DNA from: Hibiscus mutabilis
Lineage: Eukaryota; Streptophyta; Magnoliopsida; Malvales; Malvaceae
Direction of reading: 5' to 3'
Length of the DNA stretch: 64,000 nt
Assembly: GCA_019671005.1 (NCBI GenBank)
Contig: CM033718.1
Location: 29,838,508-29,902,507 of the forward strand
Each line of letters begins with the position of its first letter. Positions within the stretch are counted from its first letter, which is position 1. This document shows positions 21,997 through 32,801 of the stretch, in pieces. The notes under the pieces were generated by a model that searched no databases, was not told where the DNA came from, and was given only the letters and a program-made list of their open reading frames with translations. The translations under genes were made by a program, and so were the position numbers.

Positions 21997-23189
21997 TGTT
22001 GCTTGTCCTCAAGCAATGCAAACTAGACTAAACTAAAACCAAAAGAAAACAACCCATTGTATCAAAGGTTCCAAATAAGCCATGATTTTAGAAATTCAAA
22101 GACATGATTCAACAATAATTCATTCCTCAACTATTTTAATGAAATGCAACACATTAGAGCTCACAAATTTGTTCTAAGGGTCAATTCTACTGTAGGTGCA
22201 GTGGGTGTTGTGTTGTACGCAATCATCACTTAATGGCCTTATAAAACTTAAGGATTTTTATTTTTTATTGTCTCGAAATTTTCTTTTTTCTTTTTAAGAA
22301 AAATGTTGTACTCATTTCATTATTTTTAATTTTAAAAATTATACCACTATGCTTCAGCTTATCGCGACTACTCTTCAGGCCTGGAGATGGAGTGGAGCAA
22401 ACAGGTCATCCCTGAGCCCTAAGAGTAGAGCCATCCTGTGAAGACTTTCACTCATTCTTATGTCATTACTACTAGTACTACCATGGGAATTTAAATGGAC
22501 CAAACACAACTCATCTAGTGTACTAAGGTAGATAGCTACATGGAAAAATCCCCCTCAACAATTTTGCCTATGGCATCGAGTTTTCATTTAATTTTCATTA
22601 TTTTCTCAATTTTTCTAAGACTTTAATTAAGCCTTTAATTGTTGCATTGAGAATTCAGTTCATTCATATTAAATTATGCTTCAGCATCAGAGAGTCCACC
22701 TAGAATTCCCCTAAGGCTTCTTAAGTTTTTAGAGAGCATGCAATCATGTGAGATAAAAGCTACAATCGTATCAATGCTAGGTTCAAAACATGAAAGATAT
22801 TAACACATTGCAAAACATTAAACATAGATTCATCATTGTAAATCACAATCAGCGCAGCAACAATATTAGAATTAATGTGATCATAGCAAAGAGAACCATT
22901 AAAAACAAATTAGGCTATTTAGAGACTATTTTTTAAAATTTTACCTAAATATAACCTAATATATACATGAGATAGTACTCCCCCAGACTTGAGAAGAGCA
23001 TTGTCCACAATTCAAAATTGAAACAAGAACAACAAGTAAAAAGAAATATGCAAATGTAGTATGAAAAACTAATAAGAAAGAAAAACTAACCAAGGGAGTT
23101 ACGGGGGAGGTGGTACAGAGTGTTGTGCTTGGCTCTTGGTATGTTGTCCAGCACGTGGCGCAAGAGAGGCAGGCTCCTATGGGGCCTGA
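21997..23189 (-). other. Athila 3' noncoding region
   Basis: This is AT-rich sequence between the env-like ORF and the polypurine tract. It contains GCTTGAGGACAAGCAA (minus strand) at its left edge and no readable ORF. A near-complete lack of coding signal here is usual for Athila elements. I see no separate gene. Confidence 0.6.
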
Positions 23190-24225
23190 TTTGTTGCGGG
23201 GGCATCTTGTAGCTAAGAGGCATTGATGGAGGCGAACGAATCTGAGAAGTTGGATAAAGGATGCATGCGCCTCAAGTGAGCTTGCATCTCCTCAATAAGT
23301 TCGAGGACTCGACCGATAATGACATTAATATGGGTCTTGGGAATGGTAGTAGAGGGAGTTGGAGTAGGTGATGTCTTGGAAAGAGAAGGAGTGCCTCGAT
23401 CCACTATCACCGAGTACAGAAATATGACTCAAAAATATTAAAGGGCTCTTTGTACCTTTGGATGTGGCCTTCGCCATAATAGATTGATATGCTATTTTTC
23501 AAATATTGTTTTACCGACCCGATATCACCGAGTACAGAAGAAGCATATTTTTTAGTGTAAATCCTGGTGTGGTGTCCTGTGGGGTTGAGCCGAGTGTTCA
23601 TGTAGTCAAACCAGTATTTGGGGTCTAGCTTCAAGTCAAGTCATTTTACAACCCTAGAGGCGGGTGATCTCCATATCCATTCTGTTCCTAGAACGCACAG
23701 GTCGCGAATTACCTCGTCATAGGTGGCTTTAGTGACCACCGCCACAAAGTCAGTATGCTCATCCTCTCTATTGTTCAGGCCAATATAATTGTCGATCGTT
23801 TCATCAGAGAAATTCACCAGCTTCCCTTGAACAAACTCAGTTTCATCATGGGCTTTGTAATATGGGTGTAAAATTCACGCACCCACGAAATGTTAATCCA
23901 TCCCAACTATCGTACAAACTCCTTTCAGTTATGGGTCTTAATAATGATGCAGATATTCTTGTCAAACTGGAGTTTGTACTCACTAAAAAACTCCAGCCCC
24001 TCCTCTTGTTTGAGTTGCCAATTTGGAAGGACTCGTAGTGCTTTTTTGTCTCGACACTGGAAAAGTTCCTGTGGGAGTCGAGTTCCTCCAATATTAGAGT
24101 AGGACACCAAGAGGTTGAAGAAGTGGGCTTTGAGGAAGGTGTGGGGTTGGTTAATTTAGGTGAAGCATGCGAGGTACTTTCACTGTTGCGAGCGACGTTT
24201 CTTGTTCTTGCCCCAATGATTTGAT
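23190..24225 (-). pseudogene. Athila env-like ORF remnant
   Basis: On the minus strand the reading starts near 24220 at G-A-R-T-R-N, where the expected ATG is ATT. It continues through the frame 23846-24091 (FSSVETKKHYESFQIG, RRGWSFL) with an overlapping alternative frame. Past a frame change it gives LVNFSDETIDNYIGLNN and TYDEVIRDLCVLGTEW; 23407-23634 reads LDPKYWFDYMNTRLNPTGHH and 23213-23410 is a Pro/Ser/Thr-rich tail. The architecture matches the ORF that Athila elements carry between pol and the 3' LTR, often called env-like. Its function is not known. It is a pseudogene because the start is lost and there are frameshifts. Confidence 0.7.
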
Positions 24226-24687
24226 GAGAAGAGAGCTTGAGAGAATTTTTTTTCTAGGGTTAGTTCAAGAAATGGTAAAGTAAGAAAGGGAAGACACATC
24301 TTTCTCTTGGGTTTATAAGGTAGGTCGTTGGGAAGATTTAAAGGTTTCTGATCGACTTAGTTTTGGAGGGAAAGGGGTTTAATGGTGTGTGATTGATGGA
24401 AAAGACATGTGGCAGCACGAGGAAAGTATATAGGGTAAAATAAGAGAGAGGTCGGTCAAATAATTATGGAGGAAAGGTAATTTTTTAAATACAAGAACTT
24501 GTTCCCCCTTTTTCTGAGAGTAATTCCAATCTGCCAAGAAGTATCTTCACACAATACTAGAGAGGATGTTTTAAAATGTCTCCTGTATGACACTGCAAAA
24601 AATAAACAAACCATTAAATAAAATCTAAACCTAATAAGGTATTAAGAGAAAGTAATAAACCGTGGAAATTAAAGCAAAGTTCAAAAA
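24226..24687 (-). other. Athila pol-env spacer
   Basis: A noncoding stretch lies between the end of pol and the env-like ORF on the minus strand. It is purine-rich on the plus strand in part (24240-24480). Nothing in it could be recognised. Confidence 0.5.
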
Positions 24688-25414
24688 TTAAAAATGCATA
24701 AAATTAAAAGTATAGAAAAGTAAAAAGAGTAGGACTGGATATCTAGACATCCAGTAGTGTGACGGAAGATTTGTCATGTTGAACCAGTGCTCCCCTTGGC
24801 AGGCCTTCAAACGTTGTCCATTTATTTTGAAGATTGGGCAATCTTTGAGATCCTTAATCTCTATAGTACCATGTGGATACACCTTGACGACTTGGAATGG
24901 GCCATACCAATGAGACTTCAACTTGCCCGAGAAAAGCTTCAAGTGAGAGTTGTAGTGTAGGACTTTTTGGCCTTCAACAAAATGATGAGGAATCAGTTTA
25001 GCATCATGCTATCTTTTGGTCTTTTCCTTGTAGATCTCGGCATTCTCGTAAATCATCCAGGCGATGCTCCTCTAACTCATTCAACTCAAGCAATCTTCTT
25101 TCTCTTGCAAGTTGGCAGTCCATGTTGATTTTCTTGATAGCCCAAAAGGCTTTGTGCTCAAGCTCGTCCAGTAGGTGACATGCCTTGTCATAGACGAGTC
25201 TATAGGGTGACATACCTAGCGATGTTTTGAGCATAGTTCGATAGGCTCATAAGGCTTCATCTACTTTCAAGGATCAGTCTTTGCGGTTTGGCTTGACCAC
25301 TTTTTCAAGGATTCGTTTAATCTCTTGGTTGGACACTTTAGTTTATCCATTGGTTTGCGGATGATATGTCATTGCTATCTTATGGTGTACTCGATATTGA
25401 CACAGTGCCTTGGC
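24688..25414 (-). pseudogene. Athila integrase, C-terminal part
   Basis: Minus-strand frames at 25004-25234 (TSLGMSPYRLVYDKACHL, ELEHKAFWAIKKIN, LNELEEHRLDDLRE) and 24688-24942 (LFSGKLKSHWYGPFQVVKV, KINGQRLKACQGEHW) are characteristic of the Athila integrase tail. The piece just inside the break reads KIAMTYHPQTNG, which should follow directly on the core at 62911-63114. The first frame is not joined to the second without a frameshift near 24990. Confidence 0.88.
25410..25414. repeat. Left target-site duplication of T2 (TTGGC)
   Basis: TTGGC immediately precedes the LTR start TGTAACGCC. The same five bases follow the LTR end at 62906-62910. The flanking DNA on both sides is the same Athila integrase gene, so this is a genuine 5-bp duplication, 37.5 kb apart. 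Confidence 0.92.
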
Positions 25415-28400
25415 TGTAACGCCCCAAAAATAGGGCTAGACGTTTTGAGGTTAGATTGGGTGAGGTTCAACCCGGTCGAACCAGATTAATCGGTTAAATA
25501 AGTTTCAGGGAAAATAATATTTTAAAAATAAAATTTGAGGAGATAAAAATTGGTTTGATTTACCAAAAATGTTTAAATATATTATCAAGTGTTTTGGTAA
25601 TTAATTTGAGAATTAATTAAATGGTTTCAAGTGACATTGTGATTTAGTGACTAAATTGTAAAAACTGCAAAACTATTTTATTGACTATTTTGTAAATGGG
25701 CCAATACTAGGAATCTTTAGAGATCTATATTTTTTTAAATATTTTAATCTGAAAATAAAACCTTAATTGAGTAAGGAATTGATAGTTAATTGTTTTTTCA
25801 AATTATTTTCCTATTCTTTTGATTTTCTCTCATTTTCTCTCTTTATGTTCCCCCACTTTCCATTTCAACTTCCAAACAAGATTCTCCAAACTTCTTTGCT
25901 GATTTTCAATGGAGAATTCATCATTTGATTCTACCTTTGTTTCTTAAAAAAACCTACAAGATCAAGGATTTCATCTATTTCACAAGTTAAGTTTCAAGAA
26001 AATCTTACGTCAGTTTTGGTGGGAACTTCTTCAAAGGTGAACTTATTTTCTTCTCTTTAAACTAAGGTTCTTTATTGATATTCCCTAGTAGTTGGATGAT
26101 TATGGATTGATATTAACATGGTTTGCAATGGATTTCAAGATTTGAGATATTAATGGTAATTTTGATGATTTGCTTAAAGATTTGTTTAACTTGATGGATA
26201 TAAGAACCCGATTTTCGAGTAAACAAATGGGAATTAACCCGAGTTATGGACCTTCAAGTTGGGTTAGATACTTGGACCCATTGGGGCCATGTTTGAGCCT
26301 TAATGAATGAGAATTGGGCTGTTTAGGCTTAGGAAGTGACCAAAATGTAACAAGGGTGAAAGTTGGAGGTTTTATGAAGTGAATATCACCGTGTAAAAAA
26401 ATTGTTTGGCCGATCACTCTTTCTCCCCTTGGGCTTCAAGTGATTTAAGAGGGAAAGAGGTGTGGGTTAGGATATCACTCATTTTCTCCTTCACCACCTC
26501 TTTTCATCTTTCATCTCAAAATCCCATGGCCACCAAGGTTAAAAACCCAAACTTTACCAATCATTTCTATCTCCCAAGGTTCAATATTCAAATATGTTAA
26601 TCTCTATCTCACAAGCTTCATGAAAAGTGCATCCTTGTGGCAAAAGGGTAAGATTTTCATAAATGGGTTTTTGGGAAGTTTAAGGCGTTTGGGAGTTTTA
26701 TCTTGATAATAAGGTTGTAGCTTGTAGCAAATTCCTCCATGGGATCTAATCCAAGTTTTATTTCAAATTTCATGTTTATGTGGTATGTGGAAAAAGGGGG
26801 TTGGAGGAATTTTACAAGCTTGGAGTTGGAAATAATGAGATAAAGCTTGAGTGGAAGCTTGTTTTTGGGGAATCTTTGCTTAAGGTTAATACACTACTAA
26901 CTCCCTCGTATTCTTGGAAATCATTAATATGATTGCCTTGTAGCTAGATTGATAAATTGGTTGTTTGAATGCACGAGTCTTTGAGTTTTAATCCAATAAG
27001 GAAAGATATGATAATAGGGAATCTAAATAAATAAAGTCCTAATTAATAAAAGAGATTGATTCTTGGTCCAATACTTCCAAAATAATGGAAATATCTATAA
27101 AAGTGGGCTTTATCTCGGATTTGATTCAATAAGGCAGCTTCTTCACGTCAAAAAATAGACTCGCATCAGTCATAAGGCGTGGTCACGCCTTATCGAAGAC
27201 AAGCTTCTGCCTAGTTCTACTTTCTTCCAAACGACTTGATTTTCAAATAGAAGCTAAAAACATGTTTTGGAGCCGATTCTCACCATTTCATCCATATTTC
27301 ACCTCCTAAATTAAAACAAACATAATTTCCACAATTAAGTAGATAATATAACTAGAATATGGAGGGTTTAATCACAATAAAGTGTATAATTATAACCTAT
27401 CATTCTTCATCTATGGAAAATCTTACATTTGGTGTTAATAAGGTTTAAAATGGTAGGAAACCACTTAAACTACCTTTCATAAATTGTAGGTTTGATTTGG
27501 GATCTTTCCTTTGGGTTTTGGGTAACTTGTATGAATAGAAACCATATGGATCCTTGGTGGGTTGTATGTTGTCATGTGCCCAATAAAGGCACTTGTGTGT
27601 TGGAGTTACCTTGTTTGGTAGGATCCAGATACCCTGTGAGAAATAAAGTGTGTTACAACACCATGGTTAAATATTTCCGAATGTATGAACTTGATGCTTA
27701 GTGGGACCGGGGCTCATTTGAATATGCTTGATGAGAGATTCCAAGCATGGGTGTATGTCTCCCGAAGCTTAGTGGTATCGGGCCTAACCCCAAAAGTGTA
27801 TGTATCCTAATGCTTAGTGGAACTGGGATTCACTCAGAGTGTATGTTTTTGATGCTTAGTGGTCGCGAGCCGCACTCCTATATTATGGTATTATACTTAT
27901 ACGCTCAATGAGAGATTCCGAGCATGAGTGTACGGTCTTGATGCTTAGTGGACGCGGGGGTCACTCATATATTGTGGTACAATGCTTGTATGCTATTTGA
28001 TTTGATGGCTAGAGGTAACACCATATTTATATGATGTTATATTGTCATGTTATGAGTATGGTTAGGCCATGTGTGCCATGTATGATGATTGTTGTGATGA
28101 GAGAATGTGTTCACTCATGAATATATATATATTATAGTTAAGGGCCTATGCCTGAGAAGCCTTGTTCTATTGTTGTTGCTATGTGGTTAGGCGGCTAGAG
28201 GTAGCACCACATTTGCATGAAGTTTAGTTGCAATGTTGCCATCTTAGTTACATGCTCATATTTATGATTTGTATGAAGCATGGTTGAGTGGAAGTGTATC
28301 CACTGAGCTTTGTTAGCTCAGCATTTGGAATCATTGTTTCTGTTTACAGGTTAGTATGTTCGGAACGTTGCTTGGAGGAGCACCATAAGTGAAGGATTCC

Positions 28401-28698
28401 AGCGCCTCATCTCACTTGAGTACAGTACTTAAGTATTTAGGCTATGTATTTACAAGACCCTATTGTATACTTGTATCTTGTGTTTTGGATTTTAAATGTG
28501 AGTCAAAAGTTTTTATAATATAATTTTAAATGTATCTCCCTTGTAAACATTTTCAAAACTAATATCTATGGTTAAGTTATTGGGCTTCAATGGTTTTTAT
28601 GGAAATTATTTTATGTATTGGTCTAAACTAGGTTAAAATTTCATGGAAGTGGTTAGGGCTTGAGGCCCAAATGTGACACTCGGGTCGAGGATGCTATA
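25415..28698 (+). repeat. T2 5' LTR (mosaic)
   Basis: It starts TGTAACGCCCCAAAAATAGGG and matches the 3' LTR start at 59511 over about 785 bases, to near 26199. Beyond that the two LTRs have no evident match by eye until weak similarity at the end (GTCGAGGATGCTATA versus GTCGAGGGGATTACA). Contents include the palindrome ATAAGGCGTG-GT-CACGCCTTAT at 27172-27193, repeats with GCTTAGTGG at 27690-27970, and the hairpin CTGAGCT-TTGTT-AGCTCAG at 28303-28321 followed by TTTACAG at 28349. ORFs in it (26406-26600, 27492-27701) are unsupported. Confidence 0.8.
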
Positions 28699-28702
28699 AT
28701 AA

Positions 28703-28714
28703 TGGTATTAGAGC
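28703..28714 (+). other. T2 primer-binding site
   Basis: TGGTATTAGAGC lies four bases after the LTR end. It differs at one position from the plant initiator tRNA-Met-complementary TGGTATCAGAGC, and the change is C to T. Confidence 0.85.
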
Positions 28715-29758
28715 CTAGGTTTAGCCGATTCTAACAAATCACTCGGGTGGTTTGGAGTTGTGGATAGGTGTCTAGTGAATACAAGCCCTTGAGTCTAAGT
28801 TTGTACTCTTTCAAGATTGGAATCTAGATGGTGTGTTCTATATTCTTGTGTGTCACCGATTGTGACGTTAAGATAGTTGCAATCATGGTCGTGAGGGACG
28901 AGATGATCATTGAATTTCTTAGATGATGATTCTAGGATCGAGGTTATCCCAGAAGTTAAGCAATTGATCATGAAAGGATGCAAAAGTTGAGGGAGTGCCC
29001 TCCTCCCTTCACTCGAGTAATACTTGTGGTTGTGTGGCATGACCTACCTTAAAGCCTTCAGTTATATCTTGGGAGTTTCCAGTGGTTAGACTCCACGCGT
29101 TCGGTGGACGACATTTATGGTATGGTTAAGGAGGGTTTACTTTTTTATCGACTAGTGGTAGCTAGGAGTATCTTCATCCGTAGTGAGGGATCCCTGAAGA
29201 TACGGTACCAGGTGATGGTGATATAGTATTGATGACGGATGTGTGATTCCATAATGTTACGAGGTACTTGATGTATGTGGGATTCCAGGTACACTCTTAG
29301 CAAGCTAAACGCTTTAAGATTTCAAGCAACGTACGCTTGATGCGAGTTAATTATAACAGTGGCTAGAGGGACATCGTTAAATGTCTGAAAAACAATACTC
29401 GAGATTGGTGGTTTTCGAGGACACACCTATTCTTACATCCATAGTAAAACCATCCGATAATGGAGTATTCTATTTGAAGTCTTAGAGTTATCTGTAAGTG
29501 GCAAACCCCTAGAATTTAATGTGACTGTGGGTGAGGTTTATTGGAGATGCTCGATTGAGGCTTGAGGTTGGGGGTTGTGACAGACTCAATGGAGTTTTCC
29601 TTTTGAGAAACTGATATGTTTTTGGACATTGGTTGATTGTTCGGACACAAGCCAGCTTGAGATGTCAAGCGTAGTGCTTGAAGCTTTGGGGCTCCGAGGG
29701 AACCAAACCTTTGGTAATAAGAATGATGAGCTACCTTCTTCTTATTGCGATTCAGGTT
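28715..29758 (+). other. T2 leader/internal remnant, unassigned
   Basis: About 1 kb of internal sequence follows the primer-binding site. No frame longer than about 80 codons is open and none resembles gag by eye. It presumably is leader plus eroded gag/pol of T2, cut at 29759 by the Tat-C LTR. The minus-strand ORF at 28795-29040 is not supported. Confidence 0.45.
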
Positions 29759-32085
29759 TGTGATGATGTTTTTTTTAAATTACTTTCAAGTGTCCCATCT
29801 TTGAAAAAAAGATTGTTTAAAATCGGAATTTCTTTTGAAAACTCTTGTTCCATTGAAAAATGATTGAAAACTTGGAGTCGCCACCGGCCACTTGGATAAG
29901 GTAGGCTAGACACCACAAAACCAGAGATTCGTTTTGAAAGGGTTGGGAAGTTGGTTACGTGTGGGGAAGGAATAGCACCCCCATCGTGCCCGAAAATCGG
30001 TACCAAAATATTTGTTGCTTTTAATCGAACGAAATTATCGAAATTGGAAAAGAATTTAATTTGGTGACCTTAATTGAAAATTAAACTTAATTGAACGAGC
30101 TTTATCAAATTAGCGGGTTTAAATTAATTAGACATTTAATTAATAAGGTTGACGATACATCGGACCATAGACTAAACCAACATCATATAAGCCTGACTGT
30201 CGTGTTAGTTTATGGTTCGAATCACGCACGTCACCTTTATGCATGATGCAAGCAATTAAAACATGATGTAATGATTTGGTTAAGTTTTAATTTTACCTTA
30301 AGTCGATAAAGATTAATTCAAATATTTGGCCAACATCCTTTAAGCTCAGACTGTTACGACACAAATATCAGAATTAATGAGCACCTCCCTTTTTATGATT
30401 TAAATTGATTAACATGTAGATCAAATGGGCCAAATGATGACAAATAAAATGAATGTCAAACAAGGGCTTAGAAATTAAACATACAAAGACCCATTAAAAG
30501 CCCTAACCTAAAATCCCCAAATTATGGAAATTTAATTAGGAATCTAGTTACTAATTAGGTGATTCTAGTATTAACCCTAAATTAATTAACCCTAAAAAAC
30601 TAGAAAACCCTAACAAATTATGAATTATCTTGGAACTTGATAATTAATTCAATCAATTTTAAACTAGTGTTCCAATAAGCCAAGAACACTATTTAAAACA
30701 AATTCAGTTGATTAACCATGGTTTAAAATTAAATGTCAATCTAAACTTGCAATTGATTTTATCCCAAAAGTGATTAAGAAATGTCCAATTAATTTAATGA
30801 ATTAACATTTATCCCATTAAGCCAGGATAAATTTAAATTCACTAAGTTAATTCGAATCTAAATCTAACTAAGGCTCTAAACTAATCCTAAATTAATCTAA
30901 TTAATTTAAAGATCGTGCCCTATGAGACGAGCACACGATCTTAAACTAATTAAATTAATTAGCCTAATTCTAATCTAAGGCTAATCTAACATGCCCTAAA
31001 ACCCAAATTTGGTCCCTCTTTTTTTGAATCAAACCTCTTTCTTTATCTTTACAAAAGCCAAATCAAAAAGGAAAAAGAAACCCCATTCTTTTTACAATAA
31101 AAAATTGGGACCAAGTCCTCCCTTTTTGGTCACTCTTTCTTTTGACTCACCATTCGCAGCCGGGAGATGACTGGAAGGCTTATCGTCATGAAAGAAGGTG
31201 GACAGACATGAAAGAAGGGCAAACGGCGAAGGTAATGAACCTTAAACCCTCCTCTATGACTATGTAGTACCATTTTAAAATGAAAATGAAAAAGAAGAAG
31301 AGATATACCTCGAAATGCTTGAGGTCTTTTGTTTCTCTGCTCTATTACATTTTGTGAAAATCCAGAATCATTACAAACAGTTAGGGTTTCTATGTTTTAT
31401 ACCCTGAGTATTACATTGATTTTTAGAAAATAAAACCCTAAAAAAACTCCTATTGGTTATCCTCTACTGCTCTTTCATCATTTTGTTTATATGCATGTAT
31501 ATTCTGCCACTGCTGGAAAACTGCCTCTGATGACCTTTTTTGTTTGTTTGTATGGCATGGTTGTTGAGAGGAGGGGGACCAGGGAGTTGTTGTTTGAACA
31601 ATCGATGTGGTTGATGGCGTGGCTGAGCCCGATGATGTGTAACCTGTCCGTTGGCTCTCCCTACCAGCGTGGAGGTGCGATGATGGCGCGTAGGCGTGTG
31701 CTGGAGTCGAACAGACTCGACCTTGAATCCCACATGCGAGTGAGGAAAGTCGGGAGTCTTCTGCTTCAATCTTGGACCGTTCGATTACTCCCAGATATAA
31801 CGGCTCTTAATCGGGTGCACAAGTGAAGAATAGGGGATTATGGTTTCTTGTTTAATTAGAATTGGGCCAGATATAATATATGTATATATATATGTTTTGG
31901 CTTTTCTATATTGGACTGATATATATATATATATATATATAAACTTGGGTTATTATTATTATTATTATTATATTTTTATTGGGCTTTTATTTAGTGTCGT
32001 CTTCTTTTTCATTTTGGTTTAACAATGATAATAATATAATGTTAATGATAATAATAATAACATATTATAAATATAGTAACAAAAT

Positions 32086-32116
<31 letters not shown>

Positions 32117-32472
32117 CAATAATAAGATGACAATGATAGTAAGAATAGCAATACTAGGGATAATTAAGATAACATAAAGGAAATAACATACTATAATGTT
32201 TAGGGATTTTTCAATTAGATAATAACATTGTAAGAAAAATATGATATCAACATATATATATATATATAATACTAGTACAATATTAGACCATTAATACTTA
32301 ATAAATAATACTAGTAGCTTCCCTTTTTATATATTTTGGTTTTAATTAAAAGGTAAACAAATCCCAAAATTTTGGATAGTAGTGACACACACAATTATAT
32401 ATAAGCCCATTATTGTAAAAACAAGAAATAAAAATAAAAAAAGGTCCACCCCGGACAAAATTAGTGATTACA
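29759..32472 (-). repeat. Tat-C 3' LTR (complete, reverse orientation)
   Basis: On the plus strand it runs from TGTGATGATG to ...AGTGATTACA; read on its own strand it starts TGTAATCACTAATTTTG and ends CATCATCACA, with TG...CA ends. It matches 53709-57268 (Tat-D) in the same direction; the common start TGTGATGA at 29759 and 53709 fixes the edge. The GTGGCGACTCC-like phrase near the end (plus strand GGAGTCGCCACCGG at 29875) is shared with Tat-E at 48320. It carries AT and TTA microsatellites at 31918-31975 and AAT runs near 32086-32112. ORFs at 31464-31826 lie in it. Confidence 0.88.
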
Positions 32473-32801
32473 GCTGCCCCTTTTTGATTATACTTGTGGA
32501 ACAAGAATAAAGCAAAGACCATAAGCACTAATTTTGCCCCACTTCCTTGATAGACGATTTGTTCTTCCGAAACCCCAATAAACATATCTAAATAATTTGT
32601 TTTCCCAGAGCGGCTAAAACAAATGGGTAGCGCTGGCATGTCCTTTCGAAGTGGTGACGAGCAGACCAGTTACAAATGACTCATCCCTCTAGAGCGACAG
32701 CGAAGGAATCCAAATAACTTTGCTTTCCCGAAAAGGCAGAAAGCAAATAGGGTGATGCTGGAATGTCCTTCCGAAATGGAAGCAGACAAGCCAACTAACC
32801 T
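32473..32801 (-). other. Tat-C 3' UTR end with polypurine tract
   Basis: On its own strand the tract AAAAAGGGGCAGC abuts the LTR. The following 300 bases match Tat-D at 48576-48895 (phrases such as TTTGCTTTCCCGAA and ATGTCCTTCCGAAATGG). It carries one to two units of the roughly 130-bp repeats. The sequence is cut at 32801 where T3 begins. Confidence 0.8.

Larger units (their letters stand above)
20541..25414 (-). mobile_element. Athila-lineage element, 3' half (continues at 62906)
   Basis: On the minus strand this is the 3' half of an Athila element: integrase C-terminus, spacer, env-like ORF, polypurine tract and 3' LTR. The integrase is interrupted at 25414 by T2 and continues at 62906, as shown by the TTGGC duplication and by continuous coding (FNNKLIANV then ALCQYRVHHKIAMTYHPQTNG). 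It was inserted into Tat-B pol. The other LTR lies beyond the window. Confidence 0.87.

Noticed and set aside
28715..29758. Possible host gene between the T2 primer-binding site and the Tat-C LTR
   Set aside because: It follows directly on a primer-binding site, has no long frame and no domain; it is best read as decayed T2 interior.
31464..31826. Overlapping ORFs of 101 and 111 codons, with a similar plus-strand frame at 56417-56605
   Set aside because: They lie inside two copies of the same Tat LTR and so resemble each other by descent. They are antisense or intergenic to the element and end at different points; no domain is recognised.
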